From Corallococcus sp. NCRR (lineage in GTDB: Bacteria; Myxococcota; Myxococcia; Myxococcales; Myxococcaceae): 64,000 nucleotides of DNA. Of the stretch, positions 8,118 through 15,992 are shown one piece after another. The first letter of the stretch is position 1; each line of letters opens with the position of its first letter. The notes beneath the pieces were generated by a model, which saw only the letters and a program-made list of their open reading frames with translations, had not been told where the DNA came from and did not search any database. Where the stretch lies: positions 6,820,001 to 6,884,000 of the forward strand of contig NZ_CP114039.1 of the NCBI RefSeq assembly GCF_026965535.1. Direction: 5' to 3'. Made by a program: the position numbers and the translations under genes.

Positions 8118-8150
8118 GGGCTCCAGCGGGCGCGCTGCACGCTGGAGCCC
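8118..8150 (-). terminator. Hairpin upstream of the capsid gene
   Basis: GGGCTCCAGCG (8118-8128) pairs perfectly with CGCTGGAGCCC (8140-8150) around an 11-base loop. It lies between the 55-residue membrane protein and the capsid gene. It may terminate or process the upstream mRNA and so separate capsid expression from that of the ATPase. Confidence 0.6.
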
Positions 8151-8182
8151 TTGCTGCTCAGGTGGTGGGTGATGCGGTTGAG

Positions 8183-8350
8183 CTACTTCGCGGCCGTCGC
8201 GGCACGCGCCTTCTGCGCGGCCTCGCGCTCCGCCGGACTGCGGATGCTGTCCGTGGCTTCGCCCACCGCGACGGCGCCACCCGCCCCCGTGATGTTCCCC
8301 GCGAGGAACGCCCCGAGGATGTGCCAGCCGCTGTATTTCTTCTCGCCCAT
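8183..8350 (-). CDS. Small one-helix membrane protein
   Basis: A 55-residue protein. Residues ~8-31 are a Gly/Ala-rich hydrophobic helix (WHILGAFLAGNITGAGGAVAV), followed by a charged Ala-rich tail. Two ATGs lie six bases apart; the second (8350) is preferred because GGAGG is 7 bases before it. The first ATG (8356) overlaps the ATPase stop codon. It lies between the packaging-type ATPase and the capsid gene, where membrane-containing phages often encode small vertex-membrane proteins. The specific role is unknown. Confidence 0.65.
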   Translation of the reverse strand: MGEKKYSGWHILGAFLAGNITGAGGAVAVGEATDSIRSPAEREAAQKARAATAAK

Positions 8351-8352
8351 GT

Positions 8353-9138
8353 TCATGCCTCCAGTGCTTCGATTTGGTCCATGCGGACCGTGGTGAGGTT
8401 GGCGACCAGGTGCTCGCGTGGCGCCAGCTGCGAGACGGCGCGCGCGTAGTCCTTCCCCGCGTCCACGGCCAAGCCCCGCAGGTCCGTCGTCTTGACCTGG
8501 CGGAAGGACACAACCTTCGTGCACTGCGCGCGGTTCTCCGGCTCGTCGTCCGTCCAGCGCTGTTTCACGAAATAGCGGCGCACCCCATCCGCGCCCCACG
8601 TGGCGCTGATGTCGTGCAGCTCTTTCGCCATGTACTTCGCGAGCATCCCCACCTCGTCCACGAAGAGGTGCAGCTCGTCGTCAGAGCGGGCGCGAAGGTA
8701 CGGGAGCACCTGGCGGAACTGCGCAGCCTTCACTTCCGGGAGCGCCTGCACGTCATCCGGGCGAATCGCGAGCGCCAGGCGCGTCGCGAGAATCATTTCC
8801 GGATCCGCCAGGAACTCTGAAACTGTCACCGTCCGCTTGAGCGGCCCGAGGGAGTTGTGCTTGCGCTTGATGCCGTCAATGCCCCACTCGCCGCGATAGT
8901 CGAGGGCGAGCACTGGGCGGCCCTTCTTCATGAGCCACTCGGCCCATTTCTTGGCCAGGTAGCTTTTGCCCATGCGCACCATGCCGACGATGTGCACGCA
9001 CTCGGAGACGTCCGGGACGTGGAATTCGAGCTGCTCGCGCTCCCACGGTCGCGGAATGGCCCGGCCGCATTCCTTGCACGCCTCCGCCTTCTTCGCGGCG
9101 TGCTCCGCGTGCTGTGTCTTCCGCCGCTTTCCCTTCAT
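8353..9138 (-). CDS. P-loop ATPase, FtsK/HerA-type viral packaging ATPase candidate
   Basis: A 261-residue ATPase. An N-terminal basic region carries a CxxC pair (CKECG, 21-25). Walker A is GMVRMGKS (52-59) and Walker B is HLFVDEVG with Asp161-Glu162, followed by a conserved-looking segment with Arg residues (FVKQRWTDD, VVSFRQVKTTD). This size and spacing match the packaging ATPases of tailless membrane phages (PRD1 P9 / PM2 P9 class of the FtsK-HerA superfamily). There is no transmembrane helix, unlike inovirus Zot proteins. It overlaps the upstream gene by ATGA. It probably pumps the genome into preformed capsids. A plasmid or conjugation ATPase is the alternative. Confidence 0.7.
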   Translation of the reverse strand: MKGKRRKTQHAEHAAKKAEACKECGRAIPRPWEREQLEFHVPDVSECVHIVGMVRMGKSYLAKKWAEWLMKKGRPVLALDYRGEWGIDGIKRKHNSLGPLKRTVTVSEFLADPEMILATRLALAIRPDDVQALPEVKAAQFRQVLPYLRARSDDELHLFVDEVGMLAKYMAKELHDISATWGADGVRRYFVKQRWTDDEPENRAQCTKVVSFRQVKTTDLRGLAVDAGKDYARAVSQLAPREHLVANLTTVRMDQIEALEA

Positions 9139-10190
9139 CGCCGCCGGCTCCGGATGAACCCCGAGAGCTTCTGGGCGATGCCCGTCACGCGGACCGCGAG
9201 GTCCGTCAGGAAGTCGCCCGCCTTGCTCGCGATGATGGGCGCCGCCGGCAACAGCACCAGGCCGGCCACACCTGCAAGCTCGACCTCCGCCGGCATTCCG
9301 CCTTCCGCGTCCGTGGGGGCGCGCTTCGCCATGATGACGCCCGCCAGCTCCGCCATGCGGGCCACCGGGTCCCCCTCGTATTGGCCCTCGTATGGCGTGC
9401 CGGCGAAGAGCCTGCGCTTCGTGGGCTGTGACACGTCCACGCCCACCCGCTTCGACACCTCGCCCAGGAGAGCCGCGAACGGCAACGCGGCTTCCGCGAA
9501 CTTCCGCACGCGCTGAAAGTCCTGGCCCATGTACTTGGGCGGTTCCGGCGGCGGTGGTGGCTCTGGTGGTGCACCAGGTGCCGCAGCTCCGGCGGCTTGC
9601 GCCCCCGGCGACGCGGCAGCGGGCGCGGCCGGGCCTGGCGAGACAGGCCCGGCAGCTCCCGGGGCGCCGCCTCCAGGAGGGGGAGGGGACACGGCCGGTT
9701 TCGCCTGGCCAGCACCCGCGCCGCGCGCACGCTCAACGAACTTCTGGCCGCCGACCGTCCCGAATTTCGCCAGCTCGGCGTCACGCGCCATCGGTTTGAT
9801 GGCCACCCCATAGGTGAGCGCCCAGATGTTGGCTTCGCGGAAGTCCTCCGGCGTTCGGCACTTCGCGACCTTCTCCCGGTAGGTGCGCTCCCTCCGTCGC
9901 GGGTCATCGCCAACCGGCCGGCCCATCTTCTTGCCCGTGGGGCTGGCGCGCCGCGCGGGTTGCGCCTCGTCCGGGGGAAGGACTTCCGGCACGGCCTCCT
10001 CACGAGCCGGCGTGTATTCGCTGGGGGCGGGCGCCGCCTTCCGCGCGAACAGGTCCGGGTTTCGCGGCGGTAGCCGCTGCTCTTCTTCGGGCAGCTCGTC
10101 GGCCAGGCCGCCGTTGCTGGGCAGCTCAGCGTCCGCCGCCGCGCTCGATGCGCCCGCGTCGTCTGCGTTCCGCTCCAGCTCTTCGGCCAC
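9135..10190 (-). CDS. First gene of the late operon; Pro/Ala-rich protein with C-terminal membrane segments
   Basis: A 351-residue protein. The first 100 residues are acidic and Pro-rich. Residues ~88-155 form a charged helical domain (DDPRRRERTYREKVAKCRT). Residues ~160-220 are a long Pro/Gly/Ala linker. The C-terminal third has an amphipathic region and a hydrophobic stretch (VELAGVAGLVLLPAAPII, about 303-320) with a final Arg-rich tail. It starts with GTG at 10190 behind GGGGTGA, and its stop overlaps the ATPase ATG. The family is not recognised. As the leader of the structural operon it could be a scaffold, a DNA-binding virion protein or a membrane protein. Confidence 0.55.
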   Translation of the reverse strand: MAEELERNADDAGASSAAADAELPSNGGLADELPEEEQRLPPRNPDLFARKAAPAPSEYTPAREEAVPEVLPPDEAQPARRASPTGKKMGRPVGDDPRRRERTYREKVAKCRTPEDFREANIWALTYGVAIKPMARDAELAKFGTVGGQKFVERARGAGAGQAKPAVSPPPPGGGAPGAAGPVSPGPAAPAAASPGAQAAGAAAPGAPPEPPPPPEPPKYMGQDFQRVRKFAEAALPFAALLGEVSKRVGVDVSQPTKRRLFAGTPYEGQYEGDPVARMAELAGVIMAKRAPTDAEGGMPAEVELAGVAGLVLLPAAPIIASKAGDFLTDLAVRVTGIAQKLSGFIRSRRR

Positions 10191-10552
10191 GCGTCACCCC
10201 GCGAAAGAGGAAAGAGCTGACAGCGGCGGTGCGTGTCCTGGCGGCCCCGCAGGGCCAAGCTGTTCCCGAACTGTTGGACCTCCGCGAAAAGCGCGAGGAC
10301 AGAAAGGGGCGCAACGACTCAGGACTTACGGGCGGACCCACGCACCGCCGCCGTCAGCAAGCGGGAATCGTTGTCTCGCTTTCGCCTCCGCCATCACAGG
10401 CGGGGGTTTCGCCAGGACTCGCCACGTTGGCATGGCGCGTCGCACGTTTCGCAATGGGTGACGCGGAACCCATTCCGCCGCCAGCGGCCGGCCGTCCTCG
10501 CCACTTTCGCCACGGTGCGCACCCGTCAGGCTTTGCCGGTACGATCTGCCCC
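10191..10552. promoter_or_regulatory. Divergent control region between late operon and plus-strand regulators
   Basis: This 362-base gap separates the leftward structural operon from the rightward helix-turn-helix gene, and should hold both promoters. I see three copies of TTTCGCC (10380-10386, 10407-10413, 10505-10511) and an imperfect hairpin around 10386-10405 (CTCCGCC / GGCGGGG). No convincing -35/-10 pair stands out. The frames crossing it lack ribosome sites and look like chance openings. Confidence 0.5.
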
Positions 10553-10801
10553 GTGGACCTGCCTTCCCTCCCAACCTCCGGACCTGTTGTGCAGTGGCTC
10601 TCCGTGAAGGAAGCCGCGCACCTCTCGAACCACTCCCCGCGGACAATCCATCGCTGGGCGAAGCGCGCGAAAATCCTCGCTGACCGCCTCGCGTCTGGTG
10701 AGGGCGAATGGCTCATTGCCCTGAACGCGCACAACCAGCCCATCAGCACTCGGCCCTATGTCCCGCCTGGGCTCACCGAGTTGTGCGCGCACGCGCCCTG
10801 A
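10553..10801 (+). CDS. MerR/excisionase-like helix-turn-helix protein
   Basis: An 82-residue protein with a clear helix-turn-helix (WLSVKEAAHLSNHSPRTIHR, about residues 14-33) of the type found in excisionases and small MerR-like regulators. The start is taken as GTG 10553; the frame is open further upstream to 10148, but that part is the divergent control region and has no good start. No Shine-Dalgarno is evident, so the mRNA may be leaderless. The gene heads three short plus-strand genes between the two viral operons. It is therefore a candidate switch regulator acting on the divergent promoters. Confidence 0.65.
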   Translation: MDLPSLPTSGPVVQWLSVKEAAHLSNHSPRTIHRWAKRAKILADRLASGEGEWLIALNAHNQPISTRPYVPPGLTELCAHAP

Positions 10802-10809
10802 CTTCCGCA

Positions 10810-10989
10810 GTGCGCTCGCTCAATCTCTTACGCGTGCTTCGGGTCCGGCTTCCGCGTCCCGTCCGCCTCAAGCTCGCGCGCATCGCCGTGGAGCTGCTCT
10901 TTCCGTTCGTCTACCTGACCCAGGCGGACGCGGAAGTGCTCGCCGCGCAGCTCCTCGACTTCCTTGACGCGAAAGGCTCCCAACGATGA
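10810..10989 (+). CDS. Small hypothetical protein in the regulator operon
   Basis: About 59 residues, basic in the first half (VLRVRLPRPVRLKLARIA) and then hydrophobic/helical (ELLFPFVYLTQADAEVLAAQLLDFL). GTG at 10810 starts 9 bases after the preceding stop. GTG at 10783, overlapping the preceding gene, is the alternative. Its stop overlaps the next ATG, which supports it as a translated gene. No family recognised. Confidence 0.5.
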   Translation: MRSLNLLRVLRVRLPRPVRLKLARIAVELLFPFVYLTQADAEVLAAQLLDFLDAKGSQR

Positions 10990-11294
10990 TCTCCCTGATG
11001 CACAACCGCGAGACCCAGCTTCGGCACCACCGCCTTCTCCCCATCTACGAGACGTGTATCGCCGTCCATCAGGGCCTCTATCCCGCTATCGGGAAGCTCG
11101 CGCTTGAGCTTTCGACAGCGCATCCCAGCATCACCGCCAAAGAGGCTGCGCGCATCGCGGAAGTCATGAACGCCGTGGCCCACCTCAGCGCGCTGACCGA
11201 CGCGCTTGGGTCCGACATCCTCCACGAACTGCACTCAGGGGCGGAAGCGCGTGGGCGCGGACCCTTCTCAACGCACGGTGTTCGCGCCCTGTGA
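10986..11294 (+). CDS. Small helical hypothetical protein
   Basis: A 102-residue, mostly alpha-helical protein rich in Ala, His and Leu with no membrane segment. The ATG overlaps the previous stop (ATGA), indicating coupled translation. It ends 20 bases before the end of a minus-strand gene, so the two operons converge here. The sequence has weak resemblance in style to the Ala-rich helical proteins of the early operon. No function can be assigned. Confidence 0.6.
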   Translation: MISLMHNRETQLRHHRLLPIYETCIAVHQGLYPAIGKLALELSTAHPSITAKEAARIAEVMNAVAHLSALTDALGSDILHELHSGAEARGRGPFSTHGVRAL

Positions 11295-11314
11295 GCTACC
11301 TCCAAGTCCACCGC

Positions 11315-11569
11315 CTAACGCCACTGACAGCGACCGTCCGTGTGCCAAAACTCATCGTGGTTGAGGCGGAGAGTGCACTTTCTGCCCTGGTCGCCCTCGG
11401 CATCACAGAGGCGTGCTTGTTCCGCCTGTCGTTTCGCACGGGGCTCAGCGGTCGCGTCCTCCGCCGCAACCGCTAGCCGCTCCAGCGCTCGCGCGATTCG
11501 GTCAACGCTGCTCAGAAACTGGCCCAACGCAGCTGCGGGCGTCCACCTGCCATCACTCGGCCTCGTCAT
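11315..11569 (-). CDS. Small protein coupled to rep
   Basis: An 84-residue protein with a central Ala/Arg-rich helix (SVDRIARALERLAVAAEDA) and a C-terminal part with two Cys and several His/Asp residues (CTLRLNHDEFWHTDGRC), possibly metal-binding. The ATG at 11569 has a strong GGGAGGAG site and overlaps the rep stop codon, so it is translated with rep. It may be a replication accessory protein, but no family is recognised. Confidence 0.65.
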   Translation of the reverse strand: MTRPSDGRWTPAAALGQFLSSVDRIARALERLAVAAEDATAEPRAKRQAEQARLCDAEGDQGRKCTLRLNHDEFWHTDGRCQWR

Positions 11570-13221
11570 GCACTCCTCCCTCGTGCCGGCTTGCGAATGC
11601 GCCAGTTTGTCGGAGCCTCGATGCGCGCAACGTCCTCGCCGCGTGCGGAAGCTTCCGCGACGTCCTGCCAAAACTCGAAGCGGGCCGTCAGCTCCGCTCC
11701 GAACTTGAAGCGCTCCACGTCCGCCGCGCTGCGCGGAGGCTCCCACTGTTCCGCCGGGCGCCCGCCGTCATCCACCTCTGGCGCCTCCGGCTTCTCCGCG
11801 CGGTCGAGCATCGCGTGCCATGCGTCCATGACGTCATCCGCTGGGCGGTTCTCCCACGCGCGATGAATCTCCTGGACCGTCAGCGCTGCTTTCGCTGCAC
11901 GCCGGAACCTCTCCACGTCCACCAGCTCGTCGAGCGTCAGAACGCGTGGCGGAGGCGCCTCCACCCATTCAGCCGCCCGTGCGCGGACCCATGCTCGCGC
12001 CTCATCGGTCAACGGCGCGTAGGCGTCCCAACGCGTCCGCTTGCGGTGTGGATCCGCCCAGCGCAAGCGCTCCGGACACGCGAACTTGTACCAGCCCGTG
12101 CGGAAGACACAGCTGACCTCCGCCGGCGTCGTCTTCACGCCCAGGATGCGAACCTCATCCCCCGTCGTCATCGCCCAGACGGACCGGTGAAGGTCCGGCG
12201 CAGTCGTTGGGTACTCCAGCCCAGTCCCCAGCGCCTGCCCGAGCTGTGCGAGCCCTTCCGCCTGCGCCTGGCGCTGTAGCTCCGGCGTCGGGGCCTGCAC
12301 CAGCTCTCCGGTCCAGTCCGGATGGGTCGGCCGGCGCGCGGGCGGAAGCCATCCCTTCGTCGCGCGAATGCGCCGCGTCTTCGGTGGCGCCCACGTCGGG
12401 AGCTGGCTCGTCTTCACCACCTCGCCCACCAGCGTTGGGTGAGGCACCGCGGCCTTTTCGACCTTCACCGCGTAGGAGGCGACGTCGCTCTTGCTGCGTG
12501 CGTGGCCAATGCTGGAGCGGTGGCCCCATCCGCAGTGGGCCACCAGGTCCCGCCACCAGCGCGGCCCCACTCCCCGGGCCGTCTCCGCCTCCGTCGCTGG
12601 CTCCTCTCGGAGGAGCTGCGCCAGCTCAGGCGAGTAGATGATGACGTTCATGTGCGGCGTGCCGCTGCGGTGCTGCTCCACCGTGGAAACGAACTTGAAC
12701 TTCCCCAGGCGTGGAACGTCACCGGCCTCCCATCCCCGGGTCAGGTACTTCTGCAACATCGCCCAGCGGGGCTGTAGGCACCGGTAGCGCTCATCCAGCT
12801 CGGCCGGGGCGTTCTTCGGGTCCAGCGTGAGCACCACCAGCAGCAGCCCCTCCAGCGCGCATCCCTCCAGGGCCGCCATGATTCGCGAATAGTCCCGCTG
12901 GCTGACCCACCTGGCGCAGTCCCCCGCGTGCCGCCAGTTGCGGCACTGGTAGGGCGTAGCCGTGCGCGAAAGGGGCTCACTCCGCTTCCAGGTCCGAATG
13001 TGCCAGCTCTTGCGCTCACAGGCCGTGCAGGACCGGGGCACCCACGGCGAGGGGGGAGGGGCTTCTGGCTGCCCGGCCCCTCTGCGCTTGTCCGACTTAT
13101 CGTTACTACGACAAGCCGGGGGCGCCGCCCCCTGGACCCCAGGCAGCGGCGACGCCAGCGAAACGCCCACCTGGGGCGCCGCTGGGGCCTCCTGGACGCG
13201 CGCAGCGCTCCGAAGCCTCAC
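11566..13221 (-). CDS. Rolling-circle replication initiator, HUH endonuclease-type Rep
   Basis: A 551-residue Rep expected to nick one strand at the origin and stay linked through tyrosine. The N-terminus has a Cys cluster resembling a zinc site (C65, C68, C93, C102). The metal-binding block EQHRSGTPHMNVII (182-195) matches the E..G.PH.H pattern, but its second histidine is Asn192. The catalytic Tyr motif is SYAVKVEK (Y250, K253). The C-terminal ~250 residues are helical and unassigned. The GTG start at 13221 has GGAGG at correct spacing. Phage reps of this layout (PM2 P12-like, inovirus-like) range from 300 to 650 residues. The element's palindrome lies ~340 bases upstream. Confidence 0.8.
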   Translation of the reverse strand: MRLRSAARVQEAPAAPQVGVSLASPLPGVQGAAPPACRSNDKSDKRRGAGQPEAPPPSPWVPRSCTACERKSWHIRTWKRSEPLSRTATPYQCRNWRHAGDCARWVSQRDYSRIMAALEGCALEGLLLVVLTLDPKNAPAELDERYRCLQPRWAMLQKYLTRGWEAGDVPRLGKFKFVSTVEQHRSGTPHMNVIIYSPELAQLLREEPATEAETARGVGPRWWRDLVAHCGWGHRSSIGHARSKSDVASYAVKVEKAAVPHPTLVGEVVKTSQLPTWAPPKTRRIRATKGWLPPARRPTHPDWTGELVQAPTPELQRQAQAEGLAQLGQALGTGLEYPTTAPDLHRSVWAMTTGDEVRILGVKTTPAEVSCVFRTGWYKFACPERLRWADPHRKRTRWDAYAPLTDEARAWVRARAAEWVEAPPPRVLTLDELVDVERFRRAAKAALTVQEIHRAWENRPADDVMDAWHAMLDRAEKPEAPEVDDGGRPAEQWEPPRSAADVERFKFGAELTARFEFWQDVAEASARGEDVARIEAPTNWRIRKPARGRSA

Positions 13222-13644
13222 CGGGACACCTCCGGGGCTCCACGCGCACCACGGGGCAGGGCGGCCTGGCCGTCACGCTCGGGCGGTTGGCATCCGGGGA
13301 GGCGGGGGTGGTGGGATTCGCACTCACAGGCGGCGGGTGGCGGGCGCCGCCACCCGACATCGAGCGCAGCAGCTCCGCGTCCGTCCCTCTGCCGCTGCCG
13401 CTCGCCGGGCGGCACCAGGTGCCCCGCATCGCTCCCGTTGGTCGCTTCTGGCGACGTGCCGCAGTGCCGGCCGAACCGTGGGGGGCTCCAGGCACTGGCG
13501 CCCACGGGTGACGGCGTGGCCTGGTGGAGCTCGAGCGCGCGCATTGCGCCGGAGCTCGCCCGCGCAATGCGCGCGCATTGCGCGGGCTGGGGGAGGGAGG
13601 CGCGAGCGTCAACCGCCGCGCCGTCCCTCCGCCAGCTCACGGGC
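13222..13644. other. Non-coding stretch upstream of rep
   Basis: The 423 bases between rep and the preceding gene have no frame with a ribosome site. The notable content is the GCGCAATGCGC palindrome cluster at 13538-13587. The frames that cross it are shadows of GC-rich sequence. Its position makes it the best candidate for the replication origin or the rep promoter. Confidence 0.55.
13538..13587. repeat. 30-bp perfect palindrome plus flanking copy, candidate origin
   Basis: Bases 13558-13572 are the exact reverse complement of 13573-13587, giving a 30-bp palindrome with no loop, built from two opposed GCGCAATGCGC units. A third unit in reverse orientation lies at 13538-13549. Such loopless palindromes extrude as cruciforms and are typical nick-site substrates of HUH Rep proteins, or operators for dimeric regulators. 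The same 11-base unit occurs at the left edge of the element (141-151). Confidence 0.6.
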
Positions 13645-13830
13645 TCACGTCTCCCGCTCCTTCCGCGCTGCCGCCTGGGCGTGCGCGTGCTTCTTCTTCG
13701 TCAGCGTGAGGAGCTGTGCAGCTCCACGGCCCGCGCAGCCGGGGCAGAACCACCGCGCCTGCACGCGCCTGATGCCACGGCGCCGGCAGCGCTCCCCGTT
13801 CCGCACGAACTCACAGCGCTGGGTCGTCAT
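13645..13830 (-). CDS. Small zinc-finger-like basic protein
   Basis: A 61-residue, strongly basic protein with four cysteines in the order C6, C14, C29, C32 (CEF..NGERC...WFCPGC), likely one zinc-binding unit, and a Lys/His/Ala-rich tail. The ATG at 13830 overlaps the stop of the preceding gene (ATGA). Size and charge suggest a nucleic-acid-binding early protein. No named family is recognised. Confidence 0.6.
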   Translation of the reverse strand: MTTQRCEFVRNGERCRRRGIRRVQARWFCPGCAGRGAAQLLTLTKKKHAHAQAAARKERET

Positions 13831-13982
13831 GGCTTGCCGCCGACCTCCATCAGCACCAGGCCAACCCCGCTGCACACCGCGAGCAGCACGGCGCAAAGCA
13901 GCTCCCCGCGCATCAGCAGCACGGGAGCCACCACCGCCACCGGCAACCCGATGGCCAGCAGTCGAACGCGTGCGGCCCTCAC
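13827..13982 (-). CDS. Small two-helix membrane protein
   Basis: A 51-residue protein with two hydrophobic helices (LLAIGLPVAVVAPVLLM and ELLCAVLLAVCSGVGLVLM). The GTG at 13982 overlaps the previous stop in a GTGA junction, with GAGGCG just upstream, and its own stop overlaps the next ATG. The tight coupling on both sides is the main support for it being real. Function unknown; small hydrophobic early proteins in phages can modify the host membrane. Confidence 0.6.
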   Translation of the reverse strand: MRAARVRLLAIGLPVAVVAPVLLMRGELLCAVLLAVCSGVGLVLMEVGGKP

Positions 13983-14329
13983 CGGGTCGCCTCTGCGTGT
14001 GCTTCCACCGCTGCCCACGCTTCAAGCGCCTTGATGATCCGCACGTCGGCCTTTGCCACGGCCGTGTGCGCAGCGTTCACCGCAGCGCGCGACGTCAGCA
14101 GGTCCGTCATGCAGCTCCGAGCCCACGCGTGATGCGGGCCCACCGACGCAACGGCCTCCATCAGGGCTTTCCGCGCCACGACGTTCTCAGCCACGCGCTC
14201 GGCCAGGTGCTCGCGCTTCACCGCGTGCCAAACCACCGCGCGCTGATACTCGACTTCGGCCGGAGTCTGGGCAGGGCGCCCGCCCCAACGCGTTGAGCTG
14301 GCTCCCGGAAGCATCGTCGCGGGGCTCAC
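13979..14329 (-). CDS. Ala-rich helical protein of the early operon
   Basis: A 116-residue, almost entirely helical protein rich in Ala, Val, Glu and Arg. It contains WARSCMTDL (about 69-77), which is matched by YARSCLTDL in the larger zinc-finger protein at 16252-16920, hinting at shared ancestry. It starts with GTG at 14329, overlapping the previous stop. No catalytic motif is visible and no family is recognised. Confidence 0.6.
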   Translation of the reverse strand: MSPATMLPGASSTRWGGRPAQTPAEVEYQRAVVWHAVKREHLAERVAENVVARKALMEAVASVGPHHAWARSCMTDLLTSRAAVNAAHTAVAKADVRIIKALEAWAAVEAHAEATR

Positions 14330-14892
14330 GTCGGGCGCTCCGTGGGGCGTTCCTTGGGCAGGTGCCGCAGCACGTAGGTCAGGCGGACCATCGCCAGCGC
14401 CTCTGCCGTCAGCGCTGCCTTGCGTGCGTCCATCGCCTCCATGAGCGCCGCACGCCGGCCCAGCTCATGCTCCGACCCGATGCCGGCGTGCTCCCAAGCT
14501 TGGACCCATGCGTCCATCGCATCGAAGAGCGCCGCGCCACTGTCCGCAGTGCCCGCCATCGTTTGTTGATGGCGCATCACAAGGGCATTGAGGTCGAGAC
14601 CCGTGCTCCTCATCTGCCGCCCCAGGTCCTCCAGGCTCACCGCGAGGAAGAGGCGACCAGCGGCGCGGGCGGCGTCCGTCCCTTCCACCTCACGACGATT
14701 GGCGATGCTCTCCAGCTCCAGCTGCGCTCTTGCTGCCTCGTCGGAAGCCGCCCCGTGTGCAGTGACGGCTTCGAGGAAGGCCACACAGGCCGCCGTTTCG
14801 TCCTTCAGCGAGGACTCAACGGCCCGAAGGCTTAGCCCGTACTGCTCCACGTGCTTCTGAATGAACGGTGAAAGCTTGCTGGCGTCCATCAC
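14326..14892 (-). CDS. Helical hypothetical protein of the early operon
   Basis: A 187-188-residue helical protein (MDASKLSPFIQKHVEQYG...). Two starts are possible, GTG 14892 and ATG 14889, and both overlap the previous stop. Ala, Leu and Glu dominate, and Met-Asp-Ala (MDA) repeats three times across the second half. No Cys pairs, membrane segments or enzyme motifs are present. It belongs to the series of coupled genes leading to rep. Function unknown. Confidence 0.6.
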   Translation of the reverse strand: MMDASKLSPFIQKHVEQYGLSLRAVESSLKDETAACVAFLEAVTAHGAASDEAARAQLELESIANRREVEGTDAARAAGRLFLAVSLEDLGRQMRSTGLDLNALVMRHQQTMAGTADSGAALFDAMDAWVQAWEHAGIGSEHELGRRAALMEAMDARKAALTAEALAMVRLTYVLRHLPKERPTERPT

Positions 14893-15212
14893 CGTCTCCC
14901 CGCCGTGCGCTTCTTCGTGGGAGCGGCCGTGGAGCGGCTCTCCAGCTCCGCGATGCGAGCCCGCAGGCGCTGCACGGTCACACTGGGCAGCTCCGCCGGC
15001 TCGCCCGTCGGCCGCTCCGCCAGGTAGCCACCCCAGTCAGCCGCAACTTCCCGAACGAACGTCAGGGGCTCGGTATGGTCCTGCCAGCGCCGCTCGGGAT
15101 GCGGTAGCACCGCAGCCCCCGTCACCACGCGGTCCCACTCGCGACCATTGAAGCGCGGGCTCCTCACCTCGCGGTTGACCGTGAACTTCGTGTCACTGCC
15201 TTCTGTCCTCAC
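14889..15212 (-). CDS. Small basic hypothetical protein
   Basis: A 107-residue protein with a mixed strand/helix N-terminal half containing several Trp (EWDRVV, RRWQDH, ADWGGYL) and a basic helical C-terminus (LRARIAELESRS...KKRTAGRR) that could bind nucleic acid or form a coiled coil. GTG 15212 overlaps the previous gene's stop (GTGA) and is preferred over the in-frame ATG-like start at 15233. The family is not recognised. Confidence 0.55.
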   Translation of the reverse strand: MRTEGSDTKFTVNREVRSPRFNGREWDRVVTGAAVLPHPERRWQDHTEPLTFVREVAADWGGYLAERPTGEPAELPSVTVQRLRARIAELESRSTAAPTKKRTAGRR

Positions 15213-15694
15213 TGCGCACCTCCAGCCGCGCACGCGGCCTCACGAACGGGGAAGCGCGCCGGCAGCCGCACCACGTTGGCGGGCAAGTCCGGCTGCGAGC
15301 ACTGCATCCGCTCCTGCGGGCACGTCGGCCTCGGCAGCAGCACCACTGCGGGGCCCTCGTCGGGCACCTCCTCGAACTCCGACGCGTCGAGCGTCGGCAC
15401 GTCGTCATCAGGGACAGGGAGCGCCGGAATCTCGAAGAGCAGCAGCTGCACGGCCGGCATCGGTTTCTTCTTCGGCCGTCGCCGGCTCGCCTCCATGCGT
15501 TCCGCAACGGCGCGATGGCGCAGCATCCGCGCTTCCATCTCGGCCCGCGCCAGGGAGCGCCGGAGGCTCGCGCGCTCCGATTCTGCGAGGACGGTGCGGC
15601 CCTCAGACTCCAGCGCGTGAAGCTCCTGCCGAACGTGCTGCATGAACAGCAACGTGCTTTCGAGCTGGTCCGCAACGGTGCTGTCACGAAGCAT
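15209..15694 (-). CDS. Coiled-coil protein with C-terminal beta tail, early operon
   Basis: A 161-residue protein. Residues ~7-70 form a long charged helix (ADQLESTLLFMQHVRQELHA and following). A basic linker (RRRPKKKP) follows, and then an acidic/hydrophobic C-terminal part with two Cys. The ATG at 15694 has a TGAGGC site. It overlaps the previous gene by 11 bases, more than the usual four here. The larger frame upstream (to 15781) looks non-coding. No family recognised. Confidence 0.55.
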   Translation of the reverse strand: MLRDSTVADQLESTLLFMQHVRQELHALESEGRTVLAESERASLRRSLARAEMEARMLRHRAVAERMEASRRRPKKKPMPAVQLLLFEIPALPVPDDDVPTLDASEFEEVPDEGPAVVLLPRPTCPQERMQCSQPDLPANVVRLPARFPVREAACAAGGAQ

Positions 15695-15992
15695 GGGAAG
15701 CCTCAGCAGCATCCGACAGCAAGACCAGCAGCGCCCGCGCATCCTCGTCCAGCGCATCGCGTGCAACCTGGCGCAGGGCATCCGTCAGGCTGGTCTTGCC
15801 GGAGTGCTGCACGGCATCGAGCACGACCGCGAGCGCGTGCAACTGCCGGCGCACGCCTTCCATGTCCTCGTCGCCCAGCAGCTGTTCACAGAGGCCGTGA
15901 CGAGCTTCCGCACGAATCACCGCGCCGGCCCGCCACAACGCGATGAAGAGCGCACCCTTCTCATCGAGCTTCGACTTCGCGCGGGGGCTCAT
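15684..15992 (-). CDS. Small helical hypothetical protein
   Basis: A 102-residue helical protein with Ala/Leu/Asp-rich composition (MSPRAKSKLDEKGALFIALW). The ATG overlaps the preceding stop (ATGA). Residues ~50-100 resemble an all-helical bundle (LHALAVVLDAVQHSGKTSLT). The GKTS within it is not a P-loop, because the preceding residues do not fit. No function can be given. Confidence 0.6.
   Translation of the reverse strand: MSPRAKSKLDEKGALFIALWRAGAVIRAEARHGLCEQLLGDEDMEGVRRQLHALAVVLDAVQHSGKTSLTDALRQVARDALDEDARALLVLLSDAAEASHAS

Noticed and set aside
8353-9138. Inovirus Zot morphogenesis protein
   Set aside because: The ATPase has no transmembrane helix, and there is no pIII-like adsorption gene or small repeated coat gene; the GH19 lysin and large capsid candidate do not fit inoviruses.
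11291-11476. Small plus-strand ORF starting GTG at the end of the regulator operon
   Set aside because: Most of it overlaps the minus-strand gene 11315-11569, which has a strong ribosome site and coupling to rep; codon use favours the minus strand.
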